From Saturnia japonica (lineage: Eukaryota > Arthropoda > Insecta > Lepidoptera > Saturniidae): a DNA stretch of 64,000 nt. Each line of letters begins with the position of its first letter. The stretch's first letter is position 1. The stretch covers positions 13,206,690 to 13,270,689 of the forward strand of contig CM065328.1 in NCBI GenBank assembly GCA_033032175.1. The letters are read 5' to 3'. Positions 32,785 to 44,914 of this stretch are shown here, one piece after another. Made by a program: the position numbers and the translations under genes. The notes below the pieces were generated by a model. That model was given only the letters and a program-made list of their open reading frames with translations. It ran no database searches and was not told the DNA's origin.

Positions 32785-33615
32785 TTGTTTGATAATACTG
32801 TATTCTTAGGCATCACACTAGATGCAAAATTACAATGGGGTCCTCACATTAAAACCTTGGCAGGGAAATTAAGCTCCGCTGCACACGCAGTGCGTAAGAT
32901 TCACCAGTTAACTGATATTGCTACTGTTAGGCTGGTCTACTTCGCTTACTTCCACAGTTTAATCTCCTATGGTATTATACTGTGGGATTCAGAAGCTAAG
33001 TTAGATACCATATTTTTATTACAAAAACGGGCAGTTCGAGCAATTTGTGATATGGGATCACGCAAGTCATTGGGGAATAAGTTTCAAGAATTTAGTATAT
33101 CTTTGCCCTCCCAATACATCTTCGATAATATAATGTATGTTCAGAAAAATGTAGATGATTTTTTAACTTGTTTTCAACAATTTTAATACTAGAAATAAAT
33201 ATAAAATAGTCATTCCATCTTTCAGACTTAGTAAATTAAAGTTTTTTTAGGTACTTAATTGTGTTAGGTTCTATAATAAACTTCCTAAGCACATTACCGA
33301 TTTGCCGGACAATAAGTTCAAGAATGATGTTAAGCAAGTGTTATTGTCGAAGGGGTATTGTAGTTTAAGATCATTACGTGTGAATGTCGTTTGGATGTGA
33401 TTCCCTCTCTGTACATCTACTGACAATAATAATAACTTTATACAATTTAATGGTGTAAAAAAAGAAAATAAGATGTTGATAAGCGCGGTCGAGTATTTGC
33501 CGATTCTTTTCAATAAGTGGGATGTTTTTCGAGCCGGTAATAATGTTTTTCGAACCTTTAGTAGTGTGTTGCCTTTTTAGGACCTACATTGAATAAAATT
33601 ATTTTGATTTTGATT
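32785..33615 (+). pseudogene. 5'-truncated CR1/Jockey-like LINE end
   Basis: The first 134 codons read FLGITLDAKLQWGPHI and LAGKLSSAAHAVRKI, then RLVYFAYFHSLISYGIILW and LLQKRAVRAI. This is the thumb and C-terminal part of a LINE reverse transcriptase. A broken continuation (33240-33400) reads VRFYNKLPKHITDLPDNKF. The 3' UTR ends 'cctacattgaataaaattat' at about 33610. The same tail is at 40985-41157 and, reversed, at 63035-63450. Confidence 0.75.
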
Positions 33616-35700
33616 AGAAATGTTCACATTAGATGCCATTTTCTTGGATACAATAGTACTCAAGTCTAATCGGTAACAGTTTTGCTATTATGTTAAAATA
33701 TCTACAGCCCTTTTTAGAACTTTAAATTTAATGGTGTAGTAGATGGTTTTGTAAACTTTCAGCTTTAAAGCGTTAATCCACGTTAACGTTGATCCACCAG
33801 AAAGAGTCTAGTGGAGTTAAATATGGCCACTTCGCTTGTACCGATCCATTTCTGGGCGAAGTTATAATTTCACAATACTTATAATTCATACCATTACATA
33901 TCGTAATTAGGTACACGACGACACAAAAAAACAATTTTTAACCATTGTCATTAATTTTAAATACTGTGCGATTTTTTAAAACTTTTTATCGAGTTTGTTT
34001 TTTGTGAATATTCTTACGTGTTAAATTAACATATTTTCATGTGAGTAGTGAAACAAAATATGTTGATTGTTGTTAGATATAAATAGGTAACTATATGTTT
34101 CGCAATTCTTTGATTTACAACTGATTTAACAACTCTGCAAGATACTTTTGATAAAGGTAAAATTTTAAATAAAATATTTGGTAAAAAATGATTAGCTAAG
34201 TGTGCCCCTGTCGCCTTTAGTTTGGCTCCCTACAGCTTCACGTCACGTCGCGAAGCGTCGCTAAAAGAGTTTTGCCAAAACATCCAGTCCGGTGGGATAA
34301 CTTGGACTTATAACATCACAATAACATTAAGTACAACTCGCATTAACTCCATAATCTAACTAAATATAACTTATTAATTTTGAAACAATTTCACTTAGGT
34401 ATTATTTAATATGAAATATTTAATTCATCCCTGAGATCAAGGTAAGTGCATCAAAAAATTATAGTTAATTATAATAAACGCCTGTTATTATTTTTGTAGC
34501 AATATGTGCTTGGGGTTCAAACACTCAGGCAAAAATGTTGATTTTGTATATAAGTCAAAGTGAATATCGTTAGGTACGTAAAAGTGTTTCCTTTATAGTA
34601 ATGTTGTCTAAATACAGATCATTGTTTACAAAATTATATAATTTGCATATATGACATGATATATGTATTATACTATGTATTGCAATTGCCTATTGTTTTC
34701 AGAGTTCTCATATCCTTTAAACGAATAGGCTTTGATTATATAAACTAGTAAGTAGGTATATAAGTAGAATGTACCTACGCCATAATCATTACAGTAATCT
34801 TGTATTTTCTTTAATTTATTTCTACATTTTTTTTTGGTGTATTTACTTACACTTTACCACTTTTTAGTTTTATATTTTTGCTCATTTTTATATTATTTTT
34901 ATTAATCTTCTTATTGTACTACCTACAATAGTATATTTTTCCACATTATCGCCGCGTCGTTTAGGTCTAGCTTCTAGGTCGAAGAGAATGCCATAAAGCA
35001 CTAAGCTTGTTATTGTATATGCTATAAGTGCAATAATGAATGGGTGTATTTAAATCCTAATGCCTTTTTTAAAACGGAATAACAATAAAATACAAGATTA
35101 AAATGTACCACAGGATCTAACAGGATATACACCCTTAACGTCGCTTTCTATTAGTGAAGGAGTTTGTAGTATTGGATCAGTAGTTCCAAAGATTACCGTA
35201 CAAACGAGCTGGGAACAGGCAATTCTTCATGACGACGAGCGGCGTTGACTGCCGTCGTTAGAGTTCATCACCAGCGCGGTCGCCGCGCGCGCCTGCCAGT
35301 GAATTTGGCCTGCACCGGGAACTGTCTAGTCATCGTGTTCAACTACTACTATACAGTAAACCAATTTCAATGAATAAGAGAAATGGTCTGGTCTATCTTC
35401 GAAGCCAACGCCAATAATATTAAAATGAGATCCCCTTGAGGTATCCCCATTCCAACGAATAAAGAATCGTCTAAATCGGTTCATAAACAAAAAAATTATA
35501 GAAATAATTTTATTAGCGACCTTAGTACCGTATCTTACAAACAATTTAGATTAAAATACAGTTTCATATAAGTTTTCAAGGGTCAAGGTCAGCAACTCGC
35601 TATTAATGCGTCTGATGTTGTAAGCGTCCGAAGGCTGCGGCAACCACTTACTATCGATAATAAAAATTAAATAAATATTCGGACAGAAGCAAAAGGGACC
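33616..35700. other. No gene seen
   Basis: AT-rich, with short repeat-like phrases. A small CpG block at about 34235-34265 was noted but has no clear promoter context. It is probably the upstream flank of the gene starting at 35701. Confidence 0.4.
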
Positions 35701-35812
35701 ATGGGTGAAGTGAACGGGAGCACGTTGGAATTGAACTCGCGACCGCGACCCTGCGGTATGTTTCTGCTTGTGACGTGGCTTTGCTGCTGCATGTGGTATG
35801 AAGAGAAATCTG
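35701..35812 (+). CDS. PPxY 451-aa gene, first coding exon
   Basis: Kozak-like ACCATGG; 37 codons plus one base; donor CTG|GTGAGG. A TAA lies upstream in frame. It is too short to stand out alone, but its phase fits the next exon. It is the least certain of the six. Confidence 0.5.
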
Positions 35813-38800
35813 GTGAGGGCTATGTATTATACATTATTATATACACTTACAATTAATAGAGATTTATTAACTACATAGATACGTACATAGGTTGCTCCAA
35901 CTATCATATTCAAGTGACGCGGCGACGAGATCCAGCAATGCAATGTTTCAGCTATTTTTTATATCTTAACAGTCATGAAATGTTTTTCTTTGTACAATCG
36001 TTTAAGTACCTACATATTTTATAATCACAATAATTGTAGTTATATAATTAAGAATATTTTTAAATTATGACTGCAAAATGACTCCAGCCCTATGCGCAGT
36101 ACACCACAAAGACAACGTCGATCGTTGAGAGATCACCAACCCACCACCGGTCCTCAACCCCCAAACCCACTTCACAAATCATAATAATAATAGTTTTAAT
36201 AATAAGTTTTTATTTATCAGAACTCGCACTTTACAATATTAACTTAACCCAATACTTATAAATCCAAACGCTTCTGCAATATAAATAAACAATCAGTCAA
36301 GAAAAGTTGCAAAAAACAACAATACCATGTGAGGTCTAGAATCTAGAAAATGTATATCGACTGATTTCGGAACACGAAACGCCAAACCATGCATGCCACT
36401 GTAACGGGTAATACACCTGGTGTATGGTAGTCGCGATCCATTAGGATATAAATGTCATGTTCTGCAACCCAACAAATAGATACCTATCTCATAATAGAAT
36501 TCATATTTATATTTCAGAAAAAAGCTCAGTGCGACATCGGAGCAGGGCGGACCTAGCTCACGGTAAATACAAACGTGTGTTATATGTCTCCTTCTCTGCA
36601 ACTCTCTGTCGTTGTTCTGTGTCAAATTCCAGTGCAGAATAAGCGTTCTCTCGCTGACTGCATCTTGACTATACAAATCGGTTCTTGGTCCTTGCTAAGC
36701 CGGAAAATTATTAATTAATATGTTTTGTTTTGCAATTTGCGATGTTTGTTTTTACCAAGAATTATATTATAAAAAGTTATAATTAGCCATCTTAGAAGGA
36801 TGACAGGCCGTGACTCTACTAACATATTATCATGAAATGTTTCAGAGGCTGGAACGCGCCGTCGATCCAGTGATCTATTCGGTAGATTCATCGGGAGCAG
36901 CGCTGCCTCTCTGCATATTCCCAGCACTTCAGGTAACAACCAATATCCCATATTATGTTACTATTAAATCACATGTATCTGGAATGAGCCATAGAACAGG
37001 TACAAAATCAATAACGTCTAATACTTATACACCATGCAATATGTGAACAAGCTAGTTATAGTAGCTGTAATTATTAATACAAATTAGATTTTACCTAACT
37101 AATACAGCTTACCTATATACTTATTTCCATTTCATCACCGTATACATTTTGCACCGAAAGATGATTGCGTGAATTAGCTATACATCTGTTTGAGTCATGT
37201 ATAATTTTTTCTTCATGGAACAGGTCACAAAAAGCCCTTATCAGCTCACAGGAGTCACGAAGAGATTGGTCGTCGTAAATCCAACCATGAAACTAGCGAA
37301 GACGCACGCTACCACTCCGCTCCCAGCGTAATCGATGAGGTCCTCCATAGAAGAGACTGGGAGAGGTCCACTAAAGAGCTACACATACCTCTTAAATCCG
37401 TTAAGAAGATAGAATCACCTGTAAGTCCTATAAAAGCTCCACACGCCGAGCCCGAGTCGTCTTCCATTGAATTCAAAAGTGAGGAACAACTCCATAAACC
37501 ATGCAAGAAGCATTACACCAACATTAAATCATCTGTGGGCAAGAAAACTAGAGAATTGCCAGATAAACACAAAGATAAAGAAACGACTAATAATGACATC
37601 AAGGATTCTGATGAAAAAACAAATTTTTACATCGGTGATGTTAAAGAAGATAATTATGTTATAAGAAATGCTAAAGATTTAGAAGCAAATAGAGCTATGA
37701 TTAATGACGGAACCAACTTTCAAGGAGAAAGCAGCAAAATACTTGTAGTTTCGTCTGCAGATGTAGTAACACCGAATTTGAAACAGAGAATGCCGCTCAA
37801 ACCAATTTGTAAAGCTAAGGAAGTGAAGCAATCTCTAAACGAATCTATCAGAACAAAAGAGCGACCCAGACAGACCTTAGTGCCTCTGGAAGAGAATCAA
37901 GCTAGATTATTTAGTTTCTGTTTGGACGAAGTCATCGATCAGTTGGAAACTTTAGACCGATCAGGTGCAATGCACCACACCATGGAATCGCGTGTTAGTG
38001 GAGCGATATCTGTTTTTCCACCCCCTTCAGTCGGTAAGTATTGAATTTCTCTTTGATTTCCTAAGATGTGCATATTTATTTTATTTGTTTGTTGTTTTTT
38101 TTAATGTTAACTCAACTTTATCCCAAATATCCCCCTCCATGTTGCAATAATAAAAAGTTAATAAAGATATCTTAAAAACATCGATGTATTTGTGAAGCTG
38201 TGCACGGAGGACCAAATATATTTGGATTCTGCTTTAGTTCTAATGTCTGATGCTGTGATGCTTTAGTATTTGTAGTCATATTAAACCTGTTTATCCGTAC
38301 CCTCACAATGCAAGGTATAAGTCTAATCCTTATTGAATTATTCAGCCTAGTTTTGTGTTGATTATGTCCAAGTAAAGAAACGAATTTTTAATTTATATGC
38401 TACTCAAAAGGCATGACATCGTATTTTTCTTTCTGAAAGTCACATATTTTACTGCGGCATGAGCTATCTCTAGCATGCTAAAGGCTTCCGGGGAGGCCTA
38501 TTGATGTATCGGCTTGGCGCGCGTGGTACAGAGGCTGTCGGCTACGATGGAGCTTCGTGCTACTTGTCCGATGGGGGGTCTATATCAACTGTGGGGGGTC
38601 GCGGAGGATGGCGTGCGCGGCATGCCAGTGACGGGGATATACTAGCTCCACCTTGTAGACCTGAATCCGGTGCTTTTTCAGGTGAGCATTGAATGTATGC
38701 TGCATTTAACAGTGGTCTGGAATGTATTTGATCCTTACATATGAAATTAGCTTTTTGCTGAAGTGGCCACTTTAATCTCTAATATCTGTCGTTTGGTTAG

Positions 38801-40343
38801 GTAATTCAAATTCAGGCTTTGTATATTTGTGTTTCGAATTTAGTGATTCATTTGTTTTCGCACCATTTGATTTTTCTTTAACATCGGTCTTTTCAGAAAA
38901 TTATAAAACTTAAAATATCGCTTTATTTACGAATATGACTTCCACCGTAGCATCATCGTTGCAAAAACAGCTCGAAGTATTAATGATGTGTATGGGAAAG
39001 CTACTGTAAAAGAAAGCATGTCACGTTTTTGGTTACAACATTTTCGTTCTGGAAATTTACACCTACGACACAAACGCCGTGAACGGCTGGAAACCCTAGT
39101 TGATAATGAAGAATAAAAGGCGATCGGGGAAGCGGATCCATCGCGAACCGCGTCAAGAGTTAGCGGCAGACTTCAGTGTGAGTGATATTACAATTTTAAT
39201 TCCCTTGAAACAAATTGGAAAAGAGAAAAAGCTCGAGAAATATGTACCTCATGAATTGACTGAAGCACAACCACAAACACGCATTGAGTGCTGCATTGCA
39301 TTACTCAACCGTCACAATAACCAGGGAAATTTGAATCATATTGTTACTTGTAACGAAAAATGGATGCTTTACGACAATCAAAAACGCTTATCACAGTGGT
39401 TGAATCCAAGAGAACCGGTCAAATCCTGTCCCAAGCGAAAGTTGACTATGAAAAAGGTAATAGTAAGTGTTTGGTGGACCAGTGCTGGTATCATACACTA
39501 CAGCTTCCTAAGACCTGGCCAGACGATAACGGCAGATCTGTATTTTCAACAATTGCAAACCATGATGGATAAGCTAGCTTTTAAACAACCGAGGTTGGTC
39601 AATCTCTCTAGCCCACTGCTGCTTCTGGACTACGCTAGACCCCATTCTTCTCGGCAGACGATCGCTAAATTAGAGAAACTGCGGTTGGAATGTATCCGAC
39701 ACCCCTCATACTTGCCGGATGTTGCTCCAACATAAGACCACTTTTTTCGGAAATTGGACAACTTCTTGCAAGATAAAAAAATCCGATGAGACTGCCCAAA
39801 CCGCTTTCAAAGATTTTATTGATTCTCGCTCCCACAATTTTTTCAGCAATGAAATTAATGAACTACCTATAAATGGCGAAAGTGCATAGATAATAATGGT
39901 ACATACTTCGATTGATTAAATTTATAATTTCATAATATTTTATTTCGTTTTACTTTTACCATATAAATCGCCAATTTCATATGTAAGGACCTAATAATAT
40001 GTCTGTTTTAATGTAAAAATATTTATGATCAAAACAGGAAAAGTTTTTGTATTTGTTAATTGAAAACTGTCGCTCCAATCAAAAGACATGAAAAAAGATT
40101 TTGTTTTTTGAAGTCCATATCAGTCAATGCAGACTGAATCACTTGTATCAATGTTCTTGAGATATTCTAATATATGGATACACACCAACAAACATTGTAT
40201 TCACTTTGCATGTTTACGTTTTCTGAATAATGGTTCCAGAAAGTGATTTAGACCTGGAGGTGGAGGGCGGAGAGGAACGTCCTCCCGCTTACGAAGAACT
40301 GCACCACTACACTACACCGGAGAGAAAAGAAACAGCCATATAA
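35701..40343 (+). CDS. Novel 451-aa protein with C-terminal PPxY motif
   Basis: Six exons: 35701-35812, 36518-36562, 36846-36932, 37224-38033, 38484-38681, 40240-40343. Every intron is phase 1 and the total is 452 codons with stop. The start is ATG in an ACCATGG context with an in-frame stop upstream. Residues 20-33 are hydrophobic with three cysteines (MFLLVTWLCCCMW), possibly a membrane anchor. A basic RRRSSDLFGRF patch follows, then a long charged, probably disordered region (83-351), a Gly/Ser-rich segment and an acidic tail with RPPAYEELHHY (PPxY at 432-435). I do not recognise the family. PPxY implies a WW-domain partner. The fifth intron contains a dead mariner. Confidence 0.65.
36518..36562 (+). 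CDS. PPxY 451-aa gene, 45-bp exon
   Basis: The acceptor is 'ttatatttcag' and the donor CACG|GTAAAT. It is phase 1 on both sides and encodes EKSSVRHRSRADLAH in the joined frame. Confidence 0.55.
36846..36932 (+). CDS. PPxY 451-aa gene, third exon
   Basis: The acceptor is 'gaaatgtttcag' and the donor TCAG|GTAACA; 87 bp, phase 1. It reads AGTRRRSSDLFGRFIGSS, with RRRSS a plausible basophilic kinase site. Confidence 0.65.
37224..38033 (+). CDS. PPxY 451-aa gene, large central exon
   Basis: 810 bp open throughout. The acceptor is 'tcatggaacag' and the donor TCG|GTAAGT. It is rich in Lys, Glu, Ser and Asp with no domain I can name. Near its end the stretch FSFCLDEVIDQLETLD looks helical and is followed by FPPPSV. 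Confidence 0.85.
38484..38681 (+). CDS. PPxY 451-aa gene, Gly/Ser-rich exon
   Basis: The donor is TCAG|GTGAGC. The acceptor chosen ('gctaaag') is the one that keeps phase 1, although its pyrimidine tract is weak. It encodes GLLMYRLGARGTEAVGY, YLSDGGSISTVGGRGG and ASDGDILAPPC. Confidence 0.65.
38730..39991 (+). mobile_element. mariner transposon, inactive
   Basis: About 1262 bp. The left end 'gatccttacatatgaaatta' pairs with the reverse of the right end, 'ggtccttacatatgaaattg'. A TA follows the right end; the left TA is not preserved. Length and ends fit mariner. It sits in the fifth intron of the 451-aa gene, in the same orientation. Confidence 0.85.
38935..39790 (+). pseudogene. Dead mariner (DD34D) transposase
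   Basis: It has an early stop, then an open part from 39100 with VPHELTEAQPQTRI and WMLYDNQKR. The first catalytic Asp of the usual GDEKW is replaced by Asn (CNEKW). The second is kept (LLLDYARPH). At the third, YLPDVAPT is followed by TAA exactly where the catalytic Asp is expected. Two of three active-site positions are therefore lost. Confidence 0.85.
40240..40343 (+). CDS. PPxY 451-aa gene, terminal exon
   Basis: The acceptor is 'aatggttccag'. It encodes an acidic start (SDLDLEVEGGEE), RPPAYEELHHYTTPERK and stop TAA. The PPxY motif with trailing acidic residues is a good WW ligand by sequence. Confidence 0.8.
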
Positions 40344-40984
40344 TTATTCAACACATAGTACATAATTATTATTATTATCTATTTATAATAGTAAATCCAT
40401 TCAGTTAGATAGAATAGTATTGTAGCGACATCTACATAGCGACATCTATCGAGCCACATACGACGCATCCTACATCGCGCTATAGAAATTAACTCTTCAA
40501 TTGAGTATATTTACAAGAACCCGACTACAACCGTTGGGCAGCTGCCCGCCAGACATAACACCCTCTGGTCGGAGGATCCTCCCTCTGCAATGGTTCTTCT
40601 ATAGTATATCGGATCGTGAAAATGATCCAACTAAACTGACACCGTGTTGGTTTGTTTGAAACTTTACTTCATACAAGTCACATGTTTTTTAAAAGTAAAA
40701 TATTCTATCTTAGGCGGCGATTCGAAAATTGGACGAGAATTGAGAGTAAAATTTTAAAACGCGTCACGGTTAGGAACTTTTCATTACATGAGGGAGAAGA
40801 AAGATATATCTCCCTTTTGAAGAAGTATCACATATACGGTGCTGTACGAGCAATTTATTTTATTTTTTTATTGCTTCGTCCAACTTCTTTGATAATATTT
40901 TCATGTATAATCCATCACCAAATTAAATGTTTGAAGACTAGATATCTCATATATACTGAAAATGATAATAACTGTATATAATTA

Positions 40985-41157
40985 AATACTGTTAAAACAA
41001 TTTAAAAAAGGAATAATAAGATGTTAATAAACCCGATCGAGTTTCTTATCGGTTCTTCTCAATAGCTGGGATGTTTTCCGAACCGGTGACAGTGTTCTGA
41101 CGTTCATAAGTGCCTTCTTGCGGCCTACATTGAATAAACGATATTTTGATTTTGAAT
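40985..41157 (+). repeat. CR1/Jockey-like LINE 3' tail
   Basis: It shares 'cggttcttctcaatag', 'gggatgttttccgaaccgg' and 'gcctacattgaataaa' with 33470-33615. Only the 3' UTR remains. Confidence 0.7.
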
Positions 41158-43376
41158 AAAAGTATTGAATTCTAAGATATCTAAGTGATTTTACTATTAT
41201 TAGTACTTATTGTAAAAAATATTAATTTTACTTTTGTTGTCGACTGGTATTTCTATTTTCCAGATACTTACAACGACATCGCTTTAATTATTTTTTTACA
41301 TTGTTAATATTCTGTCGGACATATGTTATCTATAGCTGTGTATAATATATCACAGTTTTTGTAATATGTACTACTTTATGCGAATAAATCTGGATAGGCA
41401 TCTATAGTTATGCAATAGTAAGTAAAAATAAATTAAAAAATATAATTACAAAAAGAACATGTTTAGTATTTATGTAAAATAACAATTATTGCAATAGATT
41501 AGCAGCAGTATTTATATTATTGTAAAAAACAAATTAACGATGATTAATAAAATTTACTTTCTTATTAAATGTACCTGATCGGCTGCTCTGCTGTGAACAT
41601 CTGCAATTCCTAACATTTAAAAAATACAGAACACTAGACCAATGTATTGGGACACAGAACCATTGTTTACATTTTAATGATGACAAGTAAAATACAATAA
41701 CGCACTTAGAAACAATATATAAAAATATAATTTGTTACAACAAATGTATCTAATTCGCGGAACCCTGGATAATATTAGAATATGCATAATAATAATAAAT
41801 AATATGATAATTCAAAATAAATTTATAACTTTCATATTAAGAGATAAAATAATAAATTGTTTATATATTTATATTGTTATAATAGTCAATTCAGTGTGTG
41901 TAGTGTCATAGCGACATATATTATATTATATACGAACATAATGTTAAATATATTATAAAAATGTCAATAACATAACAGCAATTATGATACGAGTACAAGC
42001 TACTGTAAGGAAATTATATTTGCATAAATTAATATAATTATTTATTAATTGTTACTTATTAATGTAAAACTATTTAAAACAAATAATATATTATGTTCAG
42101 ATATATCTATATATTAATACGCGAAGCAAAAGTTTTCTTTTTAAGCGTATTGCATGCACGGAAGACTGTGAGATTTGGCATGAAAGTTTATATGAAGAAG
42201 GAGTGCAGAAAGCTAAAATTTGTCTATAATATCTGTTACTAATATATTAAATAAAATAAATTAATACTGCGAATCCTAACCTGACCAGTGCCGTTGAACT
42301 TAGACCCCAAAATATTGACATTGTCACTCAATGAAAAGTGACAGCAAGTGATGTAGATAATACTCATTGTTTAGGTTCATGAATACTGCAAATGTCAAAC
42401 AGAAAATAGTCTATGATCAAAAAGTCGCAGGTCGAATACAGTGGGCAGTTTTTAAAGACAAAACAATAATTAAGTAATAGAGTCTAAGATAGGAAATTGA
42501 AAAGATAATTGTAATTTAAGTATTTGAATGTTCTAAGCTTAGCTTCTGGTTCTGATTAGATACTGTATATAGTAAGGCAGCTCTCTGTAAATCCATAGGG
42601 TATACATACATGTATTCGTGTTATTATTATATTTTATTACAGAGGCAATATTTCTATTATAACAAGTAAAAGGATCTAAAGACCACGGTTCGCTATCCAA
42701 CCAATAGCTCGATCGCTTCAACATTGTGACCATTCTCGTGCTACCCTCGGTCCCGGTTACCCTAAAAAATTCTTATTGAGGGCGATCATTAAAGGATAGA
42801 GACACAATAAGCTTCCGCTGATTAGTTTTTAATCATGAATTAAAATCATTAAAATAATACAAGTTGTAAAGAAAACGTATTTACCTATGCTCGTACACAA
42901 TTACATTCTCAGTGAGTTTCATTCCAGATAACTTAATTGTTTGACCGAAGGATTTCCCGAAGTATAATAGTCATATGCCTTGTTTACGAGTACTTAATAC
43001 TTACTTACTAGTCAGAAATAAAGTGTTTTGTTTATGATATGATTGCTTCCCTTGTTAAATAAATAAATAAACTTTCAAACAAACGAATTACTTTATTTGC
43101 TTCTCCCTTCTTATTTAATAACGATAATACAAAACATACAAATTCTCACACTCTATTTCTCTTCTGAGATAAAGTGAGATACCTACCTACATATGAACTT
43201 GTAATAATTCTAATACAGAAGAGAATACACTTCACGCCTCTACACGTATTACATTCATAGTGGTTAACAGAACTAGGGTACCGAGATCCTGCATTACATT
43301 TTACGAGGCTAATCTCGATGGAAATTTTTTGGCACCTTCTATTCTACCTTTAATACACCAATAACTATTGTACCAA
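41158..43376. other. AT-rich, no gene seen; contains repeat family C copy 2
   Basis: About 42110-42430 is the reverse complement of 19585-19930. The rest shows no exon or transposon protein. 43377-43470 carries the common 'agtggcgtagctaggtaacc' repeat start. Confidence 0.5.
42110..42430 (-). repeat. Dispersed repeat family C, copy 2 (reverse)
   Basis: It begins 'aatacgcgaagcaaaag' and ends 'gactttttgatcatagac' in reverse sense. It lacks a few bases relative to copy 1. The parent element is unknown. Confidence 0.72.
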
Positions 43377-43574
43377 CCAGTGGCGTAGCTAGGTAACCAA
43401 AAGCCCTGGGACAAAAAATAAACTAGGGCCCCAACTAAACTATTTAATATCGTTTGTTCCGTATTCGTCGTATTCCGAATTCAACGTAGTCCAGATTCAT
43501 CCGTAATACAGTCGACATCATAATAAAATTAAAAACCAAATACAAAGTGCTATACGGCGGCGTATGCTCCATAC

Positions 43575-43993
43575 ACGGGTGGGCTCGGTAATTGAAAATT
43601 ACAGTTTTACTACAGAACGATATATGAATGAAATCTTAAATGAGTATGTTGGTCCATTTCTAGTAAATATGGGCGAGAACGATATCTTTATGCAAGTAAC
43701 GCAAGTCTCCATACAACTAGGATAGTGTTTGACTACTTTGAAGAAGTCGCTATTACACGCATGGAGTGCCCAGCACGCAGCCCAGAATTGAACCCCAACA
43801 AGCATGCTTGAGACGAACTAGGATGCCGTATACACCAGCAAAATTTCCCTCAATCACGCTTCGTGAACTGAAAGAAGCACTGATATAGCAATGGGAGAAT
43901 ATTTCTCAGCATCGGCTCAGAAATCTGGTAGAAAGCATGCCAAACCGTATGACAGCTGGATTAAGAGCACGTGGTGGCAATACAAAATATTAA
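43575..43993 (+). pseudogene. Tc1-like transposase fragment
   Basis: Frameshifted C-terminal half. Readable pieces include MECPARSPELNPNKHA, the usual place of the catalytic Glu region, TLRELKEALI and QHRLRNLVESMPNRMTAG, ending RARGGNTKY. These are hallmarks of Tc1/mariner DD34E proteins. No inverted ends were found. Confidence 0.7.
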
Positions 43994-44142
43994 AATGTTT
44001 TAAATTGTCATAGAGCATCTTAGCATTCCATGGATTTACAGTGCGGGTGCCGGGTCCATCGTGTAGCAGCCAGAGGGAACACAAGTAGTCCCCAGGACTT
44101 GTTACCCGGGTGTAGGTTTAAGGGGCCCCCTTATGATGCACA

Positions 44143-44598
44143 TCAGCGCTCACCTTGACTACCCGCGATACCCTCCCTGCCAAGCCAGATTTGGTCAGAG
44201 CCTGTTAATGCTGCTTTAGATACCCGTTCTAAAATAGAACTTACTCCAGTTCTCGACAGGCCGAGGTCTTTTAAAAAGTTATAGAGAGATTTCGCTGGAA
44301 TACCTCTCGCTCCCACTTCCACCGCATATAAGTTAACCGCATAGCCATTCTTGGTTAAATCGTTACATAGATCACAATATTTAATCATTTTTATTGCGTG
44401 GTCTTTAGGTATATTAGTTTCCGACTGTACAGTAAGCTCTACTAGTACTATACGCTTGATTTCTCGAGAATAAAGAAATATGCCTGGTCTGGATGAAGAA
44501 ACAACCATATCCTCTGGGATTCTATCATGTTTTTTATATGTGTCCACTAATGTGTGTGTGGGATCCACATACCGCTGTGCATCCGCCGTCTGAAACAA
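44143..44598 (-). CDS. Element X ORF, possible PD-(D/E)XK-type nuclease remnant (151 aa)
   Basis: It starts FQTADAQRYVDPT. Later it reads RPGIFLYSREIKRIVLVELT, followed by an HAIKMIKYCDLC helix and VNLYAVEVGARGIPAKSLY. The spaced pattern RP(D)-x-L-S ... ELT ... K-Y ... EVG-RG is known to me from proteins encoded near reverse transcriptases in animal repeats and resembles a restriction-like nuclease core. The first acidic position is Gly here. I see no RT next to it. Function is inferred, not shown. Confidence 0.45.
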   Translation of the reverse strand: MFQTADAQRYVDPTHTLVDTYKKHDRIPEDMVVSSSRPGIFLYSREIKRIVLVELTVQSETNIPKDHAIKMIKYCDLCNDLTKNGYAVNLYAVEVGARGIPAKSLYNFLKDLGLSRTGVSSILERVSKAALTGSDQIWLGREGIAGSQGER

Positions 44599-44840
44599 AT
44601 GCGCACTGAGGGGTCAACCATCCATCCATCGTAGGCCATCTCACACACTAGTGTGTGGGGAAACCGCTTAAGGGCATAGCCCTCTTTTCGGTGACTGTCT
44701 TCTACGCCCGCTACAACGGGCGTGTCTCTGTAATAAGGCCTCGCGTAACTGACACTGTGGCCTGTGAATACTCCTCTTTTCCCGCGCTTTTTCAGACCAG
44801 CATGGGTGCACGGACGAGTCGGCGCGCCTGAGGCTTTATA
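44143..44840 (-). mobile_element. Unclassified element X, left copy
   Basis: On the minus strand a roughly 270-bp leader (44840-44600) with 'ctcgtccgtgcacccatg' and 'gggctatgccctta' leads to a splice-acceptor-like 'gcatttgtttcag' and then an ORF. The same leader, acceptor and ORF start occur at 55160-55440 in the opposite orientation, at roughly three-quarters identity by eye. Confidence 0.5.
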
Positions 44841-44914
44841 ATCTTCCTCTTAATCGAGGGTATAGCACCATGGCATTGTTGGCTATAGGTTTTCTATCTA
44901 TCACTCGCCACTTA

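Noticed and set aside
40652..40981. 109-codon ORF after the 451-aa gene
   Set aside because: Composition is Ile/Phe/Lys-rich like AT-rich noise, with no motif; it probably lies in 3' UTR or repeat flank just before a LINE tail.
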